NCBI GenBank assembly: GCA_000708835.1
Contig: DF237109.1
Span: 1 to 64,000 of the forward strand
Origin: Klebsormidium nitens
Lineage: Eukaryota; Streptophyta; Klebsormidiophyceae; Klebsormidiales; Klebsormidiaceae
Direction: 5' to 3'
Length of the DNA: 64,000 bases
Under the pieces are notes generated by a model. The model saw only the letters and a program-made list of their open reading frames with translations. It had not been told where the DNA came from and ran no database searches. Below are positions 37,923 to 50,400 of the stretch, in pieces (positions within the stretch are counted from its first letter, which is position 1; every line of letters starts with the position of its first letter). The position numbers and the translations under genes are program-made.

Positions 37923-38589
37923 TATTGATCAATTCCAAACGATGTAAAACCCCAATTGTCAAGACAACCAACCAATGGAGCAAACCTCAATCCCAGAACT
38001 GGAAACCAAGGCCTCTCGTCACGCTAAACTTGGTCCCAAAACCATGGCGCCCCCGACTCTCTCTGACTCTCTCGAATGCCGCCTCATCAACCTTGCGCCA
38101 TTTTCCAGAGCATGCACGCAGGACTAGTAGTAGTAGTACTACTATCCTAAGTAGTAGTAGCGCGGTGTTTACTTCCTCCTTGAACCATTTTAGGTACCAG
38201 TATCCGGAACCGGTCAGGCAGCTGGTTGGTACCTAGCAAGGCGAATACTGCGCTAGGTACGTACCTCCGTTGCCACATGTTCGAGAGCTGACCATTATTG
38301 GTTACACCCCGCTCCACGTGCAAAGGCATTCCCCTGGCAATTGCCTTGATGAGAAACAGAAACAGAACATGCAGTGGCACGTCCATCTTTCGTATCCTCG
38401 GCGCTTTGCTCGCAAGGTTGCAAGAGATCAAAGCCAGGACGCCTGAGCACAGTGTTTTCAGTCGAAGAAGGTCTGGAGGTGTCGCTTGCGCTAGCAGCTT
38501 GCGGCAGCATTTACTTCGTTTGGGCTTTTTGATCGAGACATCCGGAGTCTTGAGAACAGTTTCTTTGGGTCCAGCAAACAGACACAGGC
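37923..38589. promoter_or_regulatory. Divergent promoter region, HESO1 / CDC123
   Basis: A 667-base spacer separates two head-to-head start codons. It includes a TAGTAG/CTACTA microsatellite-like palindrome at about 38125-38162. No gene was seen. Confidence 0.45.
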
Positions 38590-41188
38590 ATGGCACACAA
38601 TGATGAAGTGCCGTCTCAATCGGTGCAGCAGATTTTGAATTGCCAGTACCAGGAGTGGTATCCCCACTTCAAGAGCCTGTCCTTTCGCAGTGAGATCATT
38701 CCAATCCCCAGGTCATTTGTCTCCTATCTTCTCGATGACGGGGGTGTCTTTCTTCCTGAGTCAAGCGACGCCTTGCCGAGAAGGTTTCACGAAGATGAAT
38801 TTTCTGCGGTTGACAACAGTGAGTATCGGAGGTGGGGGGAGGAGCCATACTCGTCGCAGGACGATGGCGAGTGCATGTCATCAGAGGTAAGGAATGCTGG
38901 CTGTTTGAAGTTGGTCACTGGCTATGGTTTAAACAAGGAAAGGTTGATTGCTGGAAAGGTTGATTGCTCGTTGAGATTAGCATGAGATAGCTTGGGGAGC
39001 AAAGTAATAAGCTGACACAATGCAAGAGGTTGGGTTTGTTTAGCAGCCCTGTCGAGGCAGGGTGACAACCGTGAACCTCACAAGTTAGAATTCACTGACT
39101 TGCACCAGTGTAGTCACTTGACAAATCCAAAGATCTACTTTTTCAAGACAACTTTGTTGGCACTTTCCGAAAGACCTTTTGTGATCTTTCATTTGATAAT
39201 TAAGTGTGCTACTATCATCAATAAGAAGCTGCGGTTGGGATCGTACACGTAATTATACCCCATAGACTTGGAGAGTATTCGAAGGAAGGTTTTGCCAGAG
39301 TCCAGTACAGTCTATCAATGGTTCTTCATCTGGAAAGCTCTCCCCTTCGCTTCAAACCCGAAAACATCACTTCTTAAAAATGTTCATTGTTTTCTTGTAC
39401 ACAGTACTGCAGCCTCCCCTTACAGGACATTGAATACGAATTAAGGACTTACAAGAGCCTGAAAGTTCCATTGTCAGAGCACCACTTAGAAACACCCTCC
39501 CTGTTCTCACAGGCACGTTCGTTCCCTGAGCTCGAGAAGACCCTGGACGAGGCCATCGCTCGGCTGGGGGGCACCGTGGTTCCCAAGCTCAATTGGAGCT
39601 GCCCCAAGGACACCGCTTGGGTTAGCCCCTCAGGGAGCGTCAAGTGCGACAACGGGGCCGAGGTTCTCCTTCTTCTGAAAAGCTCTGACATCGTCGTGCA
39701 CGACCTGTGCCACGCTTTTGACAACTGCCGGGACGGGGGGCTCACTCGGCCGGAACACTTCGTCCTGGTGCTCAAGAAGTGGCATCCGCTGAGGCCCGAG
39801 ATGGAGTTCCGGTGCTTCGTGAAGGGGAACCAGCTTCGGGGTAAGCAGCGCAATCATACCTGTGCAGCTGCATCTGGTTTTGAGATACGTCCAGTTCTTC
39901 AACCTGGATATTTGGAGGAACCAACTTTTGAGTTTGCTGAGTCAAAGAGCAAGGGTGCAAAGGCCTATGCCTAGAATTGAGACGTTTTTTAGTGAAGCAT
40001 GTGGTGTCTCGGCATTGTTAGACGAATGTGTCAGAGAAACGATATAAAGAAGTCTCAGTCAGTTGCGCTCAAATCTCTGCTTTGAGGCAGACATCTGGAT
40101 GTTTCAAACGTTTCCAAAGACTCTTCTTTCCCACCCGTTTCATCTTAAGGCGCTTCTCTTCTTTCATGTATCATGATTCGCTCTTGGCCAGTCTGTTTGC
40201 GCTGGGCAACTCTGAGTTGAAGCACAGTAATCGATTCCGACACTCGATGCATCGACCATCTCTTTCCGGCTTCTTACTGAGTGCAGTTCAAAGAGGGTTT
40301 CTGTTCCCCTCCTTCGTGGGTGTGTTTCTGAGCGGACTCCCGTTTTTAAGGACGCTTCGACCATGTAGCTTACCATTTTCCCCTTCAGCGAGGAGTTGTG
40401 TGGTTCTTTTTTTACATGTATTGAACACCCTCTTGTCACACCCTCTGACTTCTCTCGTACCTTCGAATTCTCATTTTCGGCCGGCTCATTTTGCAGGCAT
40501 CTGCCAGCGGGAAGTGACCTCCTTCTACCCGAGCATTCTGGAGAGCAGAAAGGAGCTCGGTCCAGTTATCGAGACCTTCATCCAGGACCACGTTCTGGGG
40601 CATTTTCCGGACCCGGACTTCGTCTGTGACGTCTATGTGACGTCAGACAGACGGGTCAAGATCATGGACTTCAACCCGTATGGAGGCGGCACTCTGCCGC
40701 TGCTCTTCTCGTGGTCTGACTTCGAGGAGGCAGGCACGAGCGAGAGGAGTTCGGAAACGAAACAAACACATCCGGAGTCGGGGCGGGGTGAATCGGCATC
40801 GACCGGAGTCTGTGCGGAGGGAAGAGAGCCGGGAGTAGGACTGAGAGTGTCCACCTCTCGAGGGGCGAACTTAGACCGGGAAGGAAGCGAGCAGAACGAA
40901 ATGAACGGAGATGGCACAAGAAGGTCGGGTAGGACGGAGACGAGTTTTGGGTCCAATGAAACGGCGGAACGGCCTGATCGAGGTCTCATCGTAGACGAAC
41001 TTTCTGCTGCCTCGAGGGGAGAGCAAACGCGGAGCCCTGTAGAATTCCGGATAGTGGAGACGGCTATGGGGGTGATGCCCAGCATGGCGATTGCGGGTGG
41101 GGCGCCGTTTGATCTAGTGGATCTGAGCTCGGGAGGGGCGATTGACGATTTCATCAAAAGAGCGGCAGAGGCGCCGGGTTCCGATTGA
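38590..41188 (+). CDS. CDC123: CDC123 (D123 family) eIF2 assembly factor, 3 exons
   Basis: Predicted 438-residue ATP-grasp-fold protein that assembles the alpha subunit onto eIF2 beta/gamma; the human protein is about 336 residues. Exons: 38590-38886, 39513-39840, 40497-41188, joined in phase. Landmarks: CQYQEWYPHFKSLSFRSEII near the N-terminus (from residue 19), LPRRFHEDEF, VVPKLNWSCPKDTAWV (from 121), LVLKKWHPLRPEMEFRCFVK and the ATP/Mg-binding-type VKIMDFNPYGGGT. After FSWSDFEE comes an insertion of about 110 residues rich in Ser, Glu, Arg and Gly, then the conserved tail VEFRIVETAMGVMPS and GAPFDLVDLSSGGAIDDF. The insertion is probably disordered and accounts for the extra length. Transcribed divergently from HESO1. 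Confidence 0.95.
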
Positions 41189-42883
41189 CCCTGTTGTACT
41201 GCATCAAGGTAGAGGGCGCCCAGTGATTGCTCATTCGAGATTATTTAGAAATTGTATCGACCTCAGCCTTCGGTCTGCATGGACGATTGTTCGGTCTTGT
41301 GTTCAAAGGTGACGTTGCTCCGGTACGTTACGATGTCAGCTTGTGATTTCTTCAAGATGGATATGCTCGCTCCCTATATGACATCAGCGACGGCCTTGCT
41401 CCGGTTCACTCGTGCCCGTTCCATACTAGTCCTAGCTTACACTGCCGACCGTGCGGCATAGAATATGGTTACATGGCTGCAGTCAGGTACTGCTCAGGTA
41501 CTCCTCTTTGAAAAGCTTAAACGGAACGTCCGCGTCCTTAATCAGTACTGCGACGTATGTACCGATGCTTTTATATCATGCACACCTTAACATGATGCGT
41601 AATCCACATGGTAGAATCTCCTTGACCACATTATATGATCAGTTGGCTGGCTTCTGTCGCAATGTGCATAATCCGCGCGTGGTTGAATCTCATGGTGCAA
41701 GACCATGCATGTTATAATCAATTGGCTGCCACTAATTGTCTTTACTCATTTGAGCACTGCACTTCAAGTTCCGGCCGCGGTACGGTACATAGTCTCAGCA
41801 TGCATGGCAGCAAAGGAGCATCCGCCCTGTTCGAGTACGCGCCATGCACTGACTGCCACGTCCCGAACAAGTCGAGCCGAGAGCCGTGCGCACCGCCGTC
41901 TGATTTAGGCTGGCGGCCGCGCGTGTCCGAGCTAGCGGGTTTGCGACCGCTGAGGAAGCGCGGCCGCGGCCGCTGCTGCAGTGCAAGATAGACGGGAAGC
42001 GCAAGCTCAATGAAGGATCATAAGAATTACAAGAGACCTTCAAAACAAAAAGCTGATCAGCAGTTTCTAAAAGGAATCAATACTCAAATAAAGAGAGCTA
42101 CAAAACAAGATCTTTGTCAGCAGTTCGTGAACAGAACTTACAGAAACTAGAACCTGCACACCGACAGCACAGGTCGCATCGAAGACATTCTACAACCAGG
42201 AGAAGGAACTGGGAGGCAAACCAACGCAGCAAGCCTGGACATTAAGTAACTCTGGAGGAATCGCCTTGTCTCCGTGAGTCCCTCGACCGAAGCTCCTCAG
42301 GATCGTCTTGATGGTGTCAAGGGTTGATTGACGATCTGGCGGATAGTGAACCTGTCTCCAGTAGATATCAAACCGTAACTTCATTGTCATACCCAGCTCT
42401 TCTAGTCAATAAGGCTTTTCGTTTCTGCAAGAGCTTGCAGGCAAAGAAGTTTGAGAAGACGATGCATTCTGTGTCAATCTTGTTCAAGTGTCAATCTTTA
42501 ACGTTCGAGGGGAAGCTTCTCGATGCATGTCTCAACAAGTCTCCCCACTTGAACAACACAAGCTTGATTCTTCCACCAGATCAGATTCGAGCAGCATGCA
42601 AGCTGCTGGACAGAGAACAATCAATCTTCAGATCTGGCCATGTAACGTGATTATTTTAGGGAAAGCTGTAGGGACTCAGAAGCTGTAAGCCGTGTGAATA
42701 GGAAGCAAGTTGATGTTGCCAAAGCCTCAGATGCGAGAGAGCGTAGAGGCTAGCAAGTTGAATGATCAAAGCGCACTTCTGGACATGTACTGTTCAAGAA
42801 GGATTGAACCAGGCTTCGTTTCGCTTATCTGCAGGAAGGAAACAAAAGACTTCTGCGTGACTTGTTGACCTTTCTTCACAAAC
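41189..42883. other. Intergenic with imperfect repeats
   Basis: A stretch at about 41592-41650 is imperfectly repeated at about 41661-41731 (ATAATCC... GAATCTC... ATCAATTGGCTG). A GC-rich block with NotI-like GCGGCCGC sequence lies at about 41910-41985. No supported gene was found. Confidence 0.45.
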
Positions 42884-43219
42884 ATGTACCTCGTAGTCTC
42901 CTTCGGGTTTGGGCTTGAGTCAAACGTTTCAATCCACTCTCTGACCCCAAACCTGCAAGAAGCAGAGGCGATCTACGAGAGCGTCTTGCAAGACGCAGAT
43001 GAAGAGAACGAGGAGTGCGAAAATGGGTACTCGGCGGCTAAGCTGATGGTTGAGCTGATCAAGGTACCATCCGGCTTTCAAAGCCAGACAGGCGTCACTT
43101 TGTTCTGGGGGGAGGAGCAGCCCGGTGTGCAGATCATCAAAGGGAATAACCGCGACCCCGAGGAGCTGACATCGCCTGAAACTGTCGCGAGAGAAGTGCG
43201 TAGGATGTCCTTGGAGTAG
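42884..43219 (+). CDS. Hypothetical small acidic protein
   Basis: An intronless ORF of 111 residues beginning MYLVVSFGFGLESNVSIHSL. It has acidic composition (DADEENEECENG), a possible beta-strand start, an amphipathic stretch AEAIYESVL and a Glu/Arg-rich end. Family not recognised. The balanced composition and lack of a competing frame make it more plausible than the many shadow ORFs nearby, but no homologue or splice evidence supports it. It could also be one exon of a longer gene. Confidence 0.4.
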   Translation: MYLVVSFGFGLESNVSIHSLTPNLQEAEAIYESVLQDADEENEECENGYSAAKLMVELIKVPSGFQSQTGVTLFWGEEQPGVQIIKGNNRDPEELTSPETVAREVRRMSLE

Positions 43220-44456
43220 GAAGTAGCTACTCCTATGCCTGAGATGCTTCCTATGCCTGAGGTGCTGTAGAATAGTCCAGATTAAGAGCTTGGTACGACG
43301 CTGATGCTACCTGCGTACAATGTAAGGCACCGAACCACTAGCCAGGGAACATCAAAACTCGTGCACGAAGTTCCAAAGACACTTTAAGCACAGTCTCATA
43401 AGGTATAGATAGGCCGTGAAATGCAACACCGTCATTCTTCTGTCCGCTTGTTTATCGTACTTCACGTGCATGGCAAGTGGAAGCATCAATGATTCGTTTG
43501 ACAAGGTTGAGTCACTGCTTATCCGCCCATGCATATTATTCGGTGTTTTGGGTAGCTATCGTCGATCTTGTGGCTAGGTGCTCGAGCTAACCGTCGAACC
43601 TGATGATCCAGCTTGTATCATCCTTTATCATCTGCATGAGACGTGGATCGAGCATATACGCGTCCGTTCTCAACATGCTTACATTCACAGCCCTGGTGGC
43701 TGCAGGCACCTTTGCATTTTCAAACCTCGAACCGTACGAGCTTGCGTGGCGGCATTTATCAAGCCTTAATCCTGACCCCCTAACTCAGTCGTAATAAAGT
43801 CAGCAACATATGGTCTTGGCTCGGGGTGGCCAAGCTCTAAATGTTCGTGCACAAAAGGATCGTGTGACGGATCGCTGCCAAGTATGATATCATCCATTTC
43901 GCATGGCATCTGAGGTTGTCTCGTCAATTGGGTGACTAGTCGGGAAACCTCAGTACGAAACTGCATGAACGTCGTCAGCACGCGCCAGCATTGAATTCAA
44001 TGGCCACGAATGGGAAGAGACGTTCAATTTGTAATGATTGCTACGAACTCAGCTAGGAGCAAACGCTATCAAAACGTAAAGAAGTTGACCGTCGTCTGCA
44101 GTAACAACGATCATTTTGGACGATAAAGAACGTACGCGTAAGATGGGAAGGTGAAATTGAAAACGAAAGTCTTTTGCTTGCCTGTCGGATGGCCTAAATG
44201 GGCGGCGGTTAGTATAACAGCGAGTTGAAGGAGATCGCAACGTAATTTCATTCGGGGACCCTATCGCAAAATCCGGTTTGGTGCAAGCGTGCGGTGCACC
44301 ATGCAATGCGTGTCGTAGAATCTTTGGCTGAGCTGCAGCAAGAAGGAACCGGGAGTGGACATATGCAACCGCGTCCAATGTTGGAGGTTTTCCGAATGTC
44401 GTCCATGCTATGGTTACATTTCCTCCATAGGTCTGTCGCGACATAAACCGCGCTGG
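43220..44456. other. Intergenic, before THADA 3' end
   Basis: It contains the presumed 3' flanks of the small ORF and of THADA. A duplicated ATGCCTGAG(A/G)TGCT-type motif occurs at about 43233-43267. No convincing gene; the short minus-strand frame at 43766-43981 is not supported. Confidence 0.4.
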
Positions 44457-47400
44457 CTATAATGAATTCTCAAAGTCAATGGCTTCACAAACTGGAGTGT
44501 GGCACGCTCTCCGACGCGCTACCATCAGAAAGCACTCGTCGAACTCCTGCGCCTGCGTCTGCTGCCACCGTGCCAAATCCGTTCCGTCCGATACTACCGT
44601 CTCCAACGGAACCCGGAACACTGCCATCGCCTTGAGCAGGGCCTGCGCGACCAGCGGGTTGAGAGCCATCCCAAACAGCACCCTCGCGGCGACCTCTAAG
44701 CTCTCCCGAACTTTCCGCAGCTCGTCAGTCTTTCGCTCTCCAGTATCCCCACTCCTAGTTGCGCTTTCCGCAGCACGTTCCGCCGTTCCTACCTCCCCGT
44801 TCTCGCGCCCCGGGAAACGAACTTCTGCACTAGCTAGCGGTTCCCTCAGGCGAGACTGCAAATCCGCACCGTTTGATGACGTAGGTGCAAACGTCAGCAG
44901 GCCCAGGAGTGCCCGGTAGAGAAGCGCGAACGCGTCCGCGTGGTTCGTCACCCCTCCAACCCAGGCCGCTGTTTCCTGCAACCGCAGCGTCACTCGCACA
45001 GCGGTATCCAACCGGTCCGAAAACTTGCCCCGCCAGAACCGGACGACTTCCTCGAAAGGCCCCGTTGTCAGCTCCGTTTCTCCGTCTGCCCCCTCGAACG
45101 CGACCACTCCGTTCCCGACAGGGCCTCTGGCTGGGTTTTCTGCCTCCGAAGTCGCAGTGGGCTGCTCGGGGAACGCCACAGGGGTTACAGGAGGTTTCGG
45201 AGCCTGGTTTGGTCCTGTTCGGAGGCCTAACCCGGGTTGTGGGAGCATCTTCCCAGGAGGCGCCGATTCACACCCCCTGGAAGGTACTGATTCACATCGC
45301 TTCCCGCCCAAGATCCTCCGCAGGTGGTGGCTCGCCAATTGTGCGAAGAGCGCGTCTTCCTCGTGATGGTTATCGAGCTCCTTGTCGAACAACCGGCGCA
45401 CGAGGTCGCGACCCTCGATCCTGGCCAACCCGTGCCTGCCACGTGGCCCGTAGATCCACCCCGCTAACCGGTTCAAGTACGACTCCGACCAGCCCCCAAA
45501 GAGCTCGGTTAGGTAGTCCAGCGTCCGAACCAGGGTTTGCTCGACTTGGGAGGGGCTTTGAGATTTGGAAGATTTACTGCTCAACCCGCTTTTCGCGCTC
45601 TCGACTTCGTGGGTCATACTTACCGCTAACCTGTCCCGCAAATCCTCGTCTTCGTCTTCCAACAAACGCGCCGTTAGGAACCACGCGTCCAAAACCGCCT
45701 CCACCAACCACGTTTCGTCTCCCTCCCGTTCCTCCTCGGCGGCTCCTTTGGGAAGCTTAGCGGATTCTCCGGGCTGCAGGGAGGCCGCTGCTGCCGGCGC
45801 GAGCTTTAGGAGTCCGCTCGCGACTACCGCGTCTCCCGCTGCAGACCGGAAGCTGACCGGCTCGCTCGCGCGGCTGTGCTTCTTCACCAGCTTCAGAAAC
45901 AAGGCCACTTTCTCGGCTAACCCCGCTTCGTTAGCACTGGTCCCGTTTGCGAACCCTACTTCGTTAGCACTAACCCGGGTTGCAGAACCCATTCCAATCG
46001 CGTTGATCCCGCCGGTCTTCAACGCTTCGCGCTGACTCACTTTGGCTCCTGTCGCGCAACTTTCAGAAACATCTTGCAGACCGGCACTGGAGTGACTCTC
46101 TTGCCTGCTATCCCCCTCGAGGCCTTGTTTCGGGAAGCGTCGCTCCTGTAACAGGCGGTTCAAGCACGCCCCTAGGCAGCACAGGGCCGCTTCCTTGCTC
46201 TTCCCTTGTCGCGCCGTCAAGTAGACGCTCAACACCGTCTCCCACAAGGCCTCTATCTCCGCAGTGTTACTCGTGCCCAAAGCTCCGTCTGAAACTCCGG
46301 GCCCTGTTTTGGCTCCCGTCACCGGATTCCGCTCTGCTTGGCTGAGCAGGAAGAACACGCGCAGGGCCCTCCGAACGCACTTCGGGTGGGCTTCAACCGC
46401 CAGCCGTCGCACGATCGCCTTCAGCAGGAAACTCGACTCTAAGGGGGAAACAACGCCACTGCCGACAACCCCCCCGGATGCGAACTTCTTCAAGGACTTC
46501 AGGACGGCGAGCCGCACTTCGTAGCTGGAGTCACCCGGTGCGCTCTCTACCACGGCCCCCCAAAAGCTTCCCCCTCCGGTGCTGCCTCTGCCTGCTACCG
46601 CATTTCCCGGAAGAGGACTCTCAGGCGAAAGAGCACAGCCGAAGTACAGCAAAGCCGCCTTCTCCCTCAGATCCGCCTCCGCCACGGCTGCCCCAAAGCT
46701 AATCCCGTTTCCTCCCCCGCCGTTTTCTGCCAAATCTACCCCCCCGAGCCGGCCTGCTTCCCGGCAAAGCTCCAGCAGCAAATCTCGCACGCGATTCCGC
46801 AACTCGTCCCCGTTCTCCAACCCTACCACGCCCTCCCGCAGCCCATCTAAAAGTTTCAGAAACGCGACTGCCACTAGGGGGCTGCGGCATCCCCGTTTAG
46901 GCGACCCCAGCCAGGCACGCGACTCTATCAGCGGCAGCGCTTCTTGCAGCACGGACAAACGGGCCGGTTCGTCGGTCCACTGACTGACGCTACTGAGTAA
47001 CGCGCACGCTTGAAGGAGGCTCCCGTGAGCGGCGTTTGAAGAGGGGTTTGGGGGGGTTGAAGAGAGATTTGCGGGGTTTGGAGAGGGGTTTAGAAAGTTT
47101 GTAGAGGGGTTTGAAGTTTCAGGGCTGGCGGGTTCGCCGCTCGAGGACGGGGAAGCGGGGTTGGCGGACTCTGAACCGGTGGCTTCTCCGCGGAAATCGC
47201 CGCATGCAGGACTTGTTTCCGGGCTGGTTCCGTCACGGACCGCGTTATGAGACGAGCAGTCTTGCGACGTAGGACTGAGTTCGTCGCTGCCCGGTTCGGG
47301 GTTAGCCGGTTCGAGGCCCGAGGAAGAGACGCAGGAATCGGTGGTGGAGGGAGGAGTTTGAGGTAACGCAGATACGAGGCGCTTCAGAAGCGGCAGGACG

Positions 47401-50400
47401 TCTTTGGCGGGGACGAGGGGAGCCAAAGCGCGGCTCGCCAGTGCGCGAACGTGGGCGTTCCTGCGGGAAAACGCGCAGGCGGGGTCAAGTCAAGCCCCAA
47501 GGTACTTGCGATAATCTCCGCATCCGAGCAGGGAAAGTTGGCCATGCAAGTCGTAACGAATTTGAGCAGTTGAATACACTCCCCCATCGAAGCGCCTGCG
47601 AGAGGACAACCTCGCAGTCGCCATCTCGATAATCCGTCCTTGACGGTCTCAGCAGAGGTTCAAATTGATTACAGCTCATAAAAACAAGCAATGATTAATG
47701 TTTCCACGTTGAAGAAGCAGATCTACATCGCTTACGGCTCCTGCAATACAAACACCTTTTCCTCATCCCGGAAGGTCCGCGAAAGAACGTTGGCTGAAGA
47801 CCAGCCCAAGATCCTCAGCTTCGGGATGATGGCAACTCATCGAGAACTCCTAATTCAAGAATAAGATCTCCTCAGGGGTCCGGGACACGCGTGCAAGGTC
47901 ACAACCATTTTCCACATCCATCCAGCGTCCAAACCTGTGCAGTCAGAACGCACTTTTCCTAGGCAATGAACGCACCCTAACACGAATCCACAACCCTCAC
48001 CTCTGCGTGGCGCACCGCATGACGAACGGAATGAACGCTGACGGCGAGTTCACGTCATCCTGGGCGGTCTGAAGGACGGATGGGCGCAGCCTGGCGAGCA
48101 GCATGAGCACCGGGTACAGGGACGGGTGCACGGCGGTGGTGCGCTGGGTGGAGGGGTTCTCGAGCTGCCACGTGGCAGCGCGCAATTCGTCGAGGAGGAA
48201 GGGGTGCAGCGTTGGGTATCTGTGAGTTACGGAGGTACGTCAAGAACGGGTTTCCGAGAATGGGAGTAATGATCGCAGTGGAGAGAAAGGATGAGCAAAT
48301 CAACCGGAACATCATTTGGGCTTTCATCTAGGACCATTGCGTAATTGAAGGTTGTGGTCACGAAACATAGAGAGGGAAATTCGAGAAGATGCTGCAGAGT
48401 CAGGACTTGATTGATTCAAGAAGGAGGTCAAGACGGAAACCTTGCAGGAAGGCGACTGCGTCACAAATCTCCTGTTTTGATTTCTCTGATACAAGTTTCG
48501 ATCGGCACCGCCGCTAAGAAGCTTCGGCAGAGAGCGAATTGTGCCTGTTGAAGAAGTCGAGGCTGGAGATGCCCTTTTTGTGCGCGCGCTCCGACTGGCG
48601 CAGGTTCAGGTAGCCCACCATGCGCAGCACCAGCGCGGCGTACGCCAGAGAGGCCGCGTTGCGGACCTGGAACGATACGATCAAACAAAAATCAACACTA
48701 CGAATCAAGCCTTCTGCAACCAATCCAATTTTCAAACCTAGGAGGCTTGGACTTAGGTCGACAGCTAGCTGAAACGCCAAAAAAACGGGTGTGATGCATC
48801 GCGAAAGACAAGAAAGGGTTGTCCGGAAGGTTTAGTGGATCTTCAAAGCGAGAGTACGCAGGATCTTACCTTCTTTTCATGACCGCATGTTATGGGCAGA
48901 TTACGACGGTCTGAGTCTCAAGGACCCGAAGTTGAAAATGGTCAATACGAAGATGGACAACCAGTCTAGCAAATTCCCAAGGACAAACCCCCGTGCGCGT
49001 CACCAACTCTGTCCTCCTCTCCGCAAACATCCCAAACAGGAAATCTACAAGTGAAAACGGCCCACCTCCCAGTGCGGCGATGCAAACCCCCTGACCGCCA
49101 CCATCAGCCCCTCTGCCGCAAATCCCGACGTATCGGTGCCCAGGTTGGTATTTCCAAAGGCCACTCGTAGTGTATTGAACGCGTGCACCTGCGGGACCAT
49201 TCCCTCCAGCGCAGCCTTAACCACCCGCTGCCATCCCCCGACCACTTTTCCAGCCTGTTCGGATCCTTCGGGGGGGTCTCCTTCAGGCACTTTCTCACCC
49301 CCCCCCAGCTCTCCCTTTTGCCCCGATGTATCCTTCGCGCCAGTCTCCGGATGGCTCCCTTCGCCCCGTTCCGATTCCGGCCCCTCTGCGCTCGGCTCCT
49401 CACCCTGGGGGGTCATTTCCGCGGCATCTTCCGCCGCCCGCCTGGCGGGAATCGTCTTGCCCGGGGGCTCCCCCCGGGCCCAGCTGAGCAGCCAGGGCAT
49501 CGCCTTCTTGAGCAGTCTCTTGGGCGCTCCTTCCGGTTCCGCTTCGAAGAGGGCCAAGAAAGCGGCCGGAATCCCGGCGCTCCGGCGGACCAGGTCGTCG
49601 ACGCCTTGCCCCGGGCTGCTCGCTTTGGCCATCAAGCGCTCCATCCACTGCTCGGGGAGGCGGGTCAGCCTGGACGAAGAAAACAACGGAGGGCTGTGGT
49701 TAGGAAGCTTCTTATGGGCTTGAAAAAGAGCTAGGGTGCGCAGGAACAAAGATCAGACGTTGGCTCGAGGCTAAAGAAGACGTTGAAAACAGGAGACCCG
49801 TTCTAACGAAAATACAAAAATGCGGAAAGTTGGCGGACGCGGTGCTCAGGGATCGGAGGGGGGCGAACTCGATCGGGAGACTCGAAAGAGAAAGATAAAA
49901 CGAGACCGCTCATTGACAGCCCTGCCAAAGCATTGACTGCTTCAAGAAACCCCCCTTCATGTTCAAAAAATGCGAAGGACGCCCCACCTTTGCGTAAGGA
50001 GCTAAAGATTAAACTTTCATCCAAAGGCTTTTCGGTTTTCCTGAGGCATTGGGTTTTTCTCCCTTATTTTCCGTGTACTAAACTCTGTGTCAACCGAACT
50101 TCCCGTTGTGAGACACTTTGTCACAACCATCTTCAGGCAAGAACACTTCAAACGGAGCACACGGGCCAATTGAGCATTGATTCTCGGTGACTCACTCAGG
50201 CGTGCCACACTTGAGCATGCGCTCGCACAGCGCCACGAACCCCAGCTGCGTCTTGTCGATTGCGCCGTTGTGCTTCATCCCTAGGAGGACCGTCACGAAG
50301 TGGTCCCCGATCTGCCGCAACTGCTCCGGGTCTAACAAGCCCTCCCCACCGCCATCCGACTTCACAAAAGTTGCCCCTCCGTTTTTCGTCACTGCCGCAG

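Noticed and set aside
40028-40496. N-terminal extension of the CDC123 exon 3 frame
   Set aside because: The frame runs on by chance into intron 2; the AG at 40495-40496 and the conserved CDC123 join show the exon starts at 40497.
44885-45760. Plus-strand ORF of 291 codons
   Set aside because: It is the antisense shadow of GC-rich THADA exon 11 and has Pro/Arg/Ser-biased composition without domains.
49136-49734. Two overlapping plus-strand ORFs of 183-195 codons
   Set aside because: Antisense to THADA exon 8, which has conserved family motifs on the minus strand.
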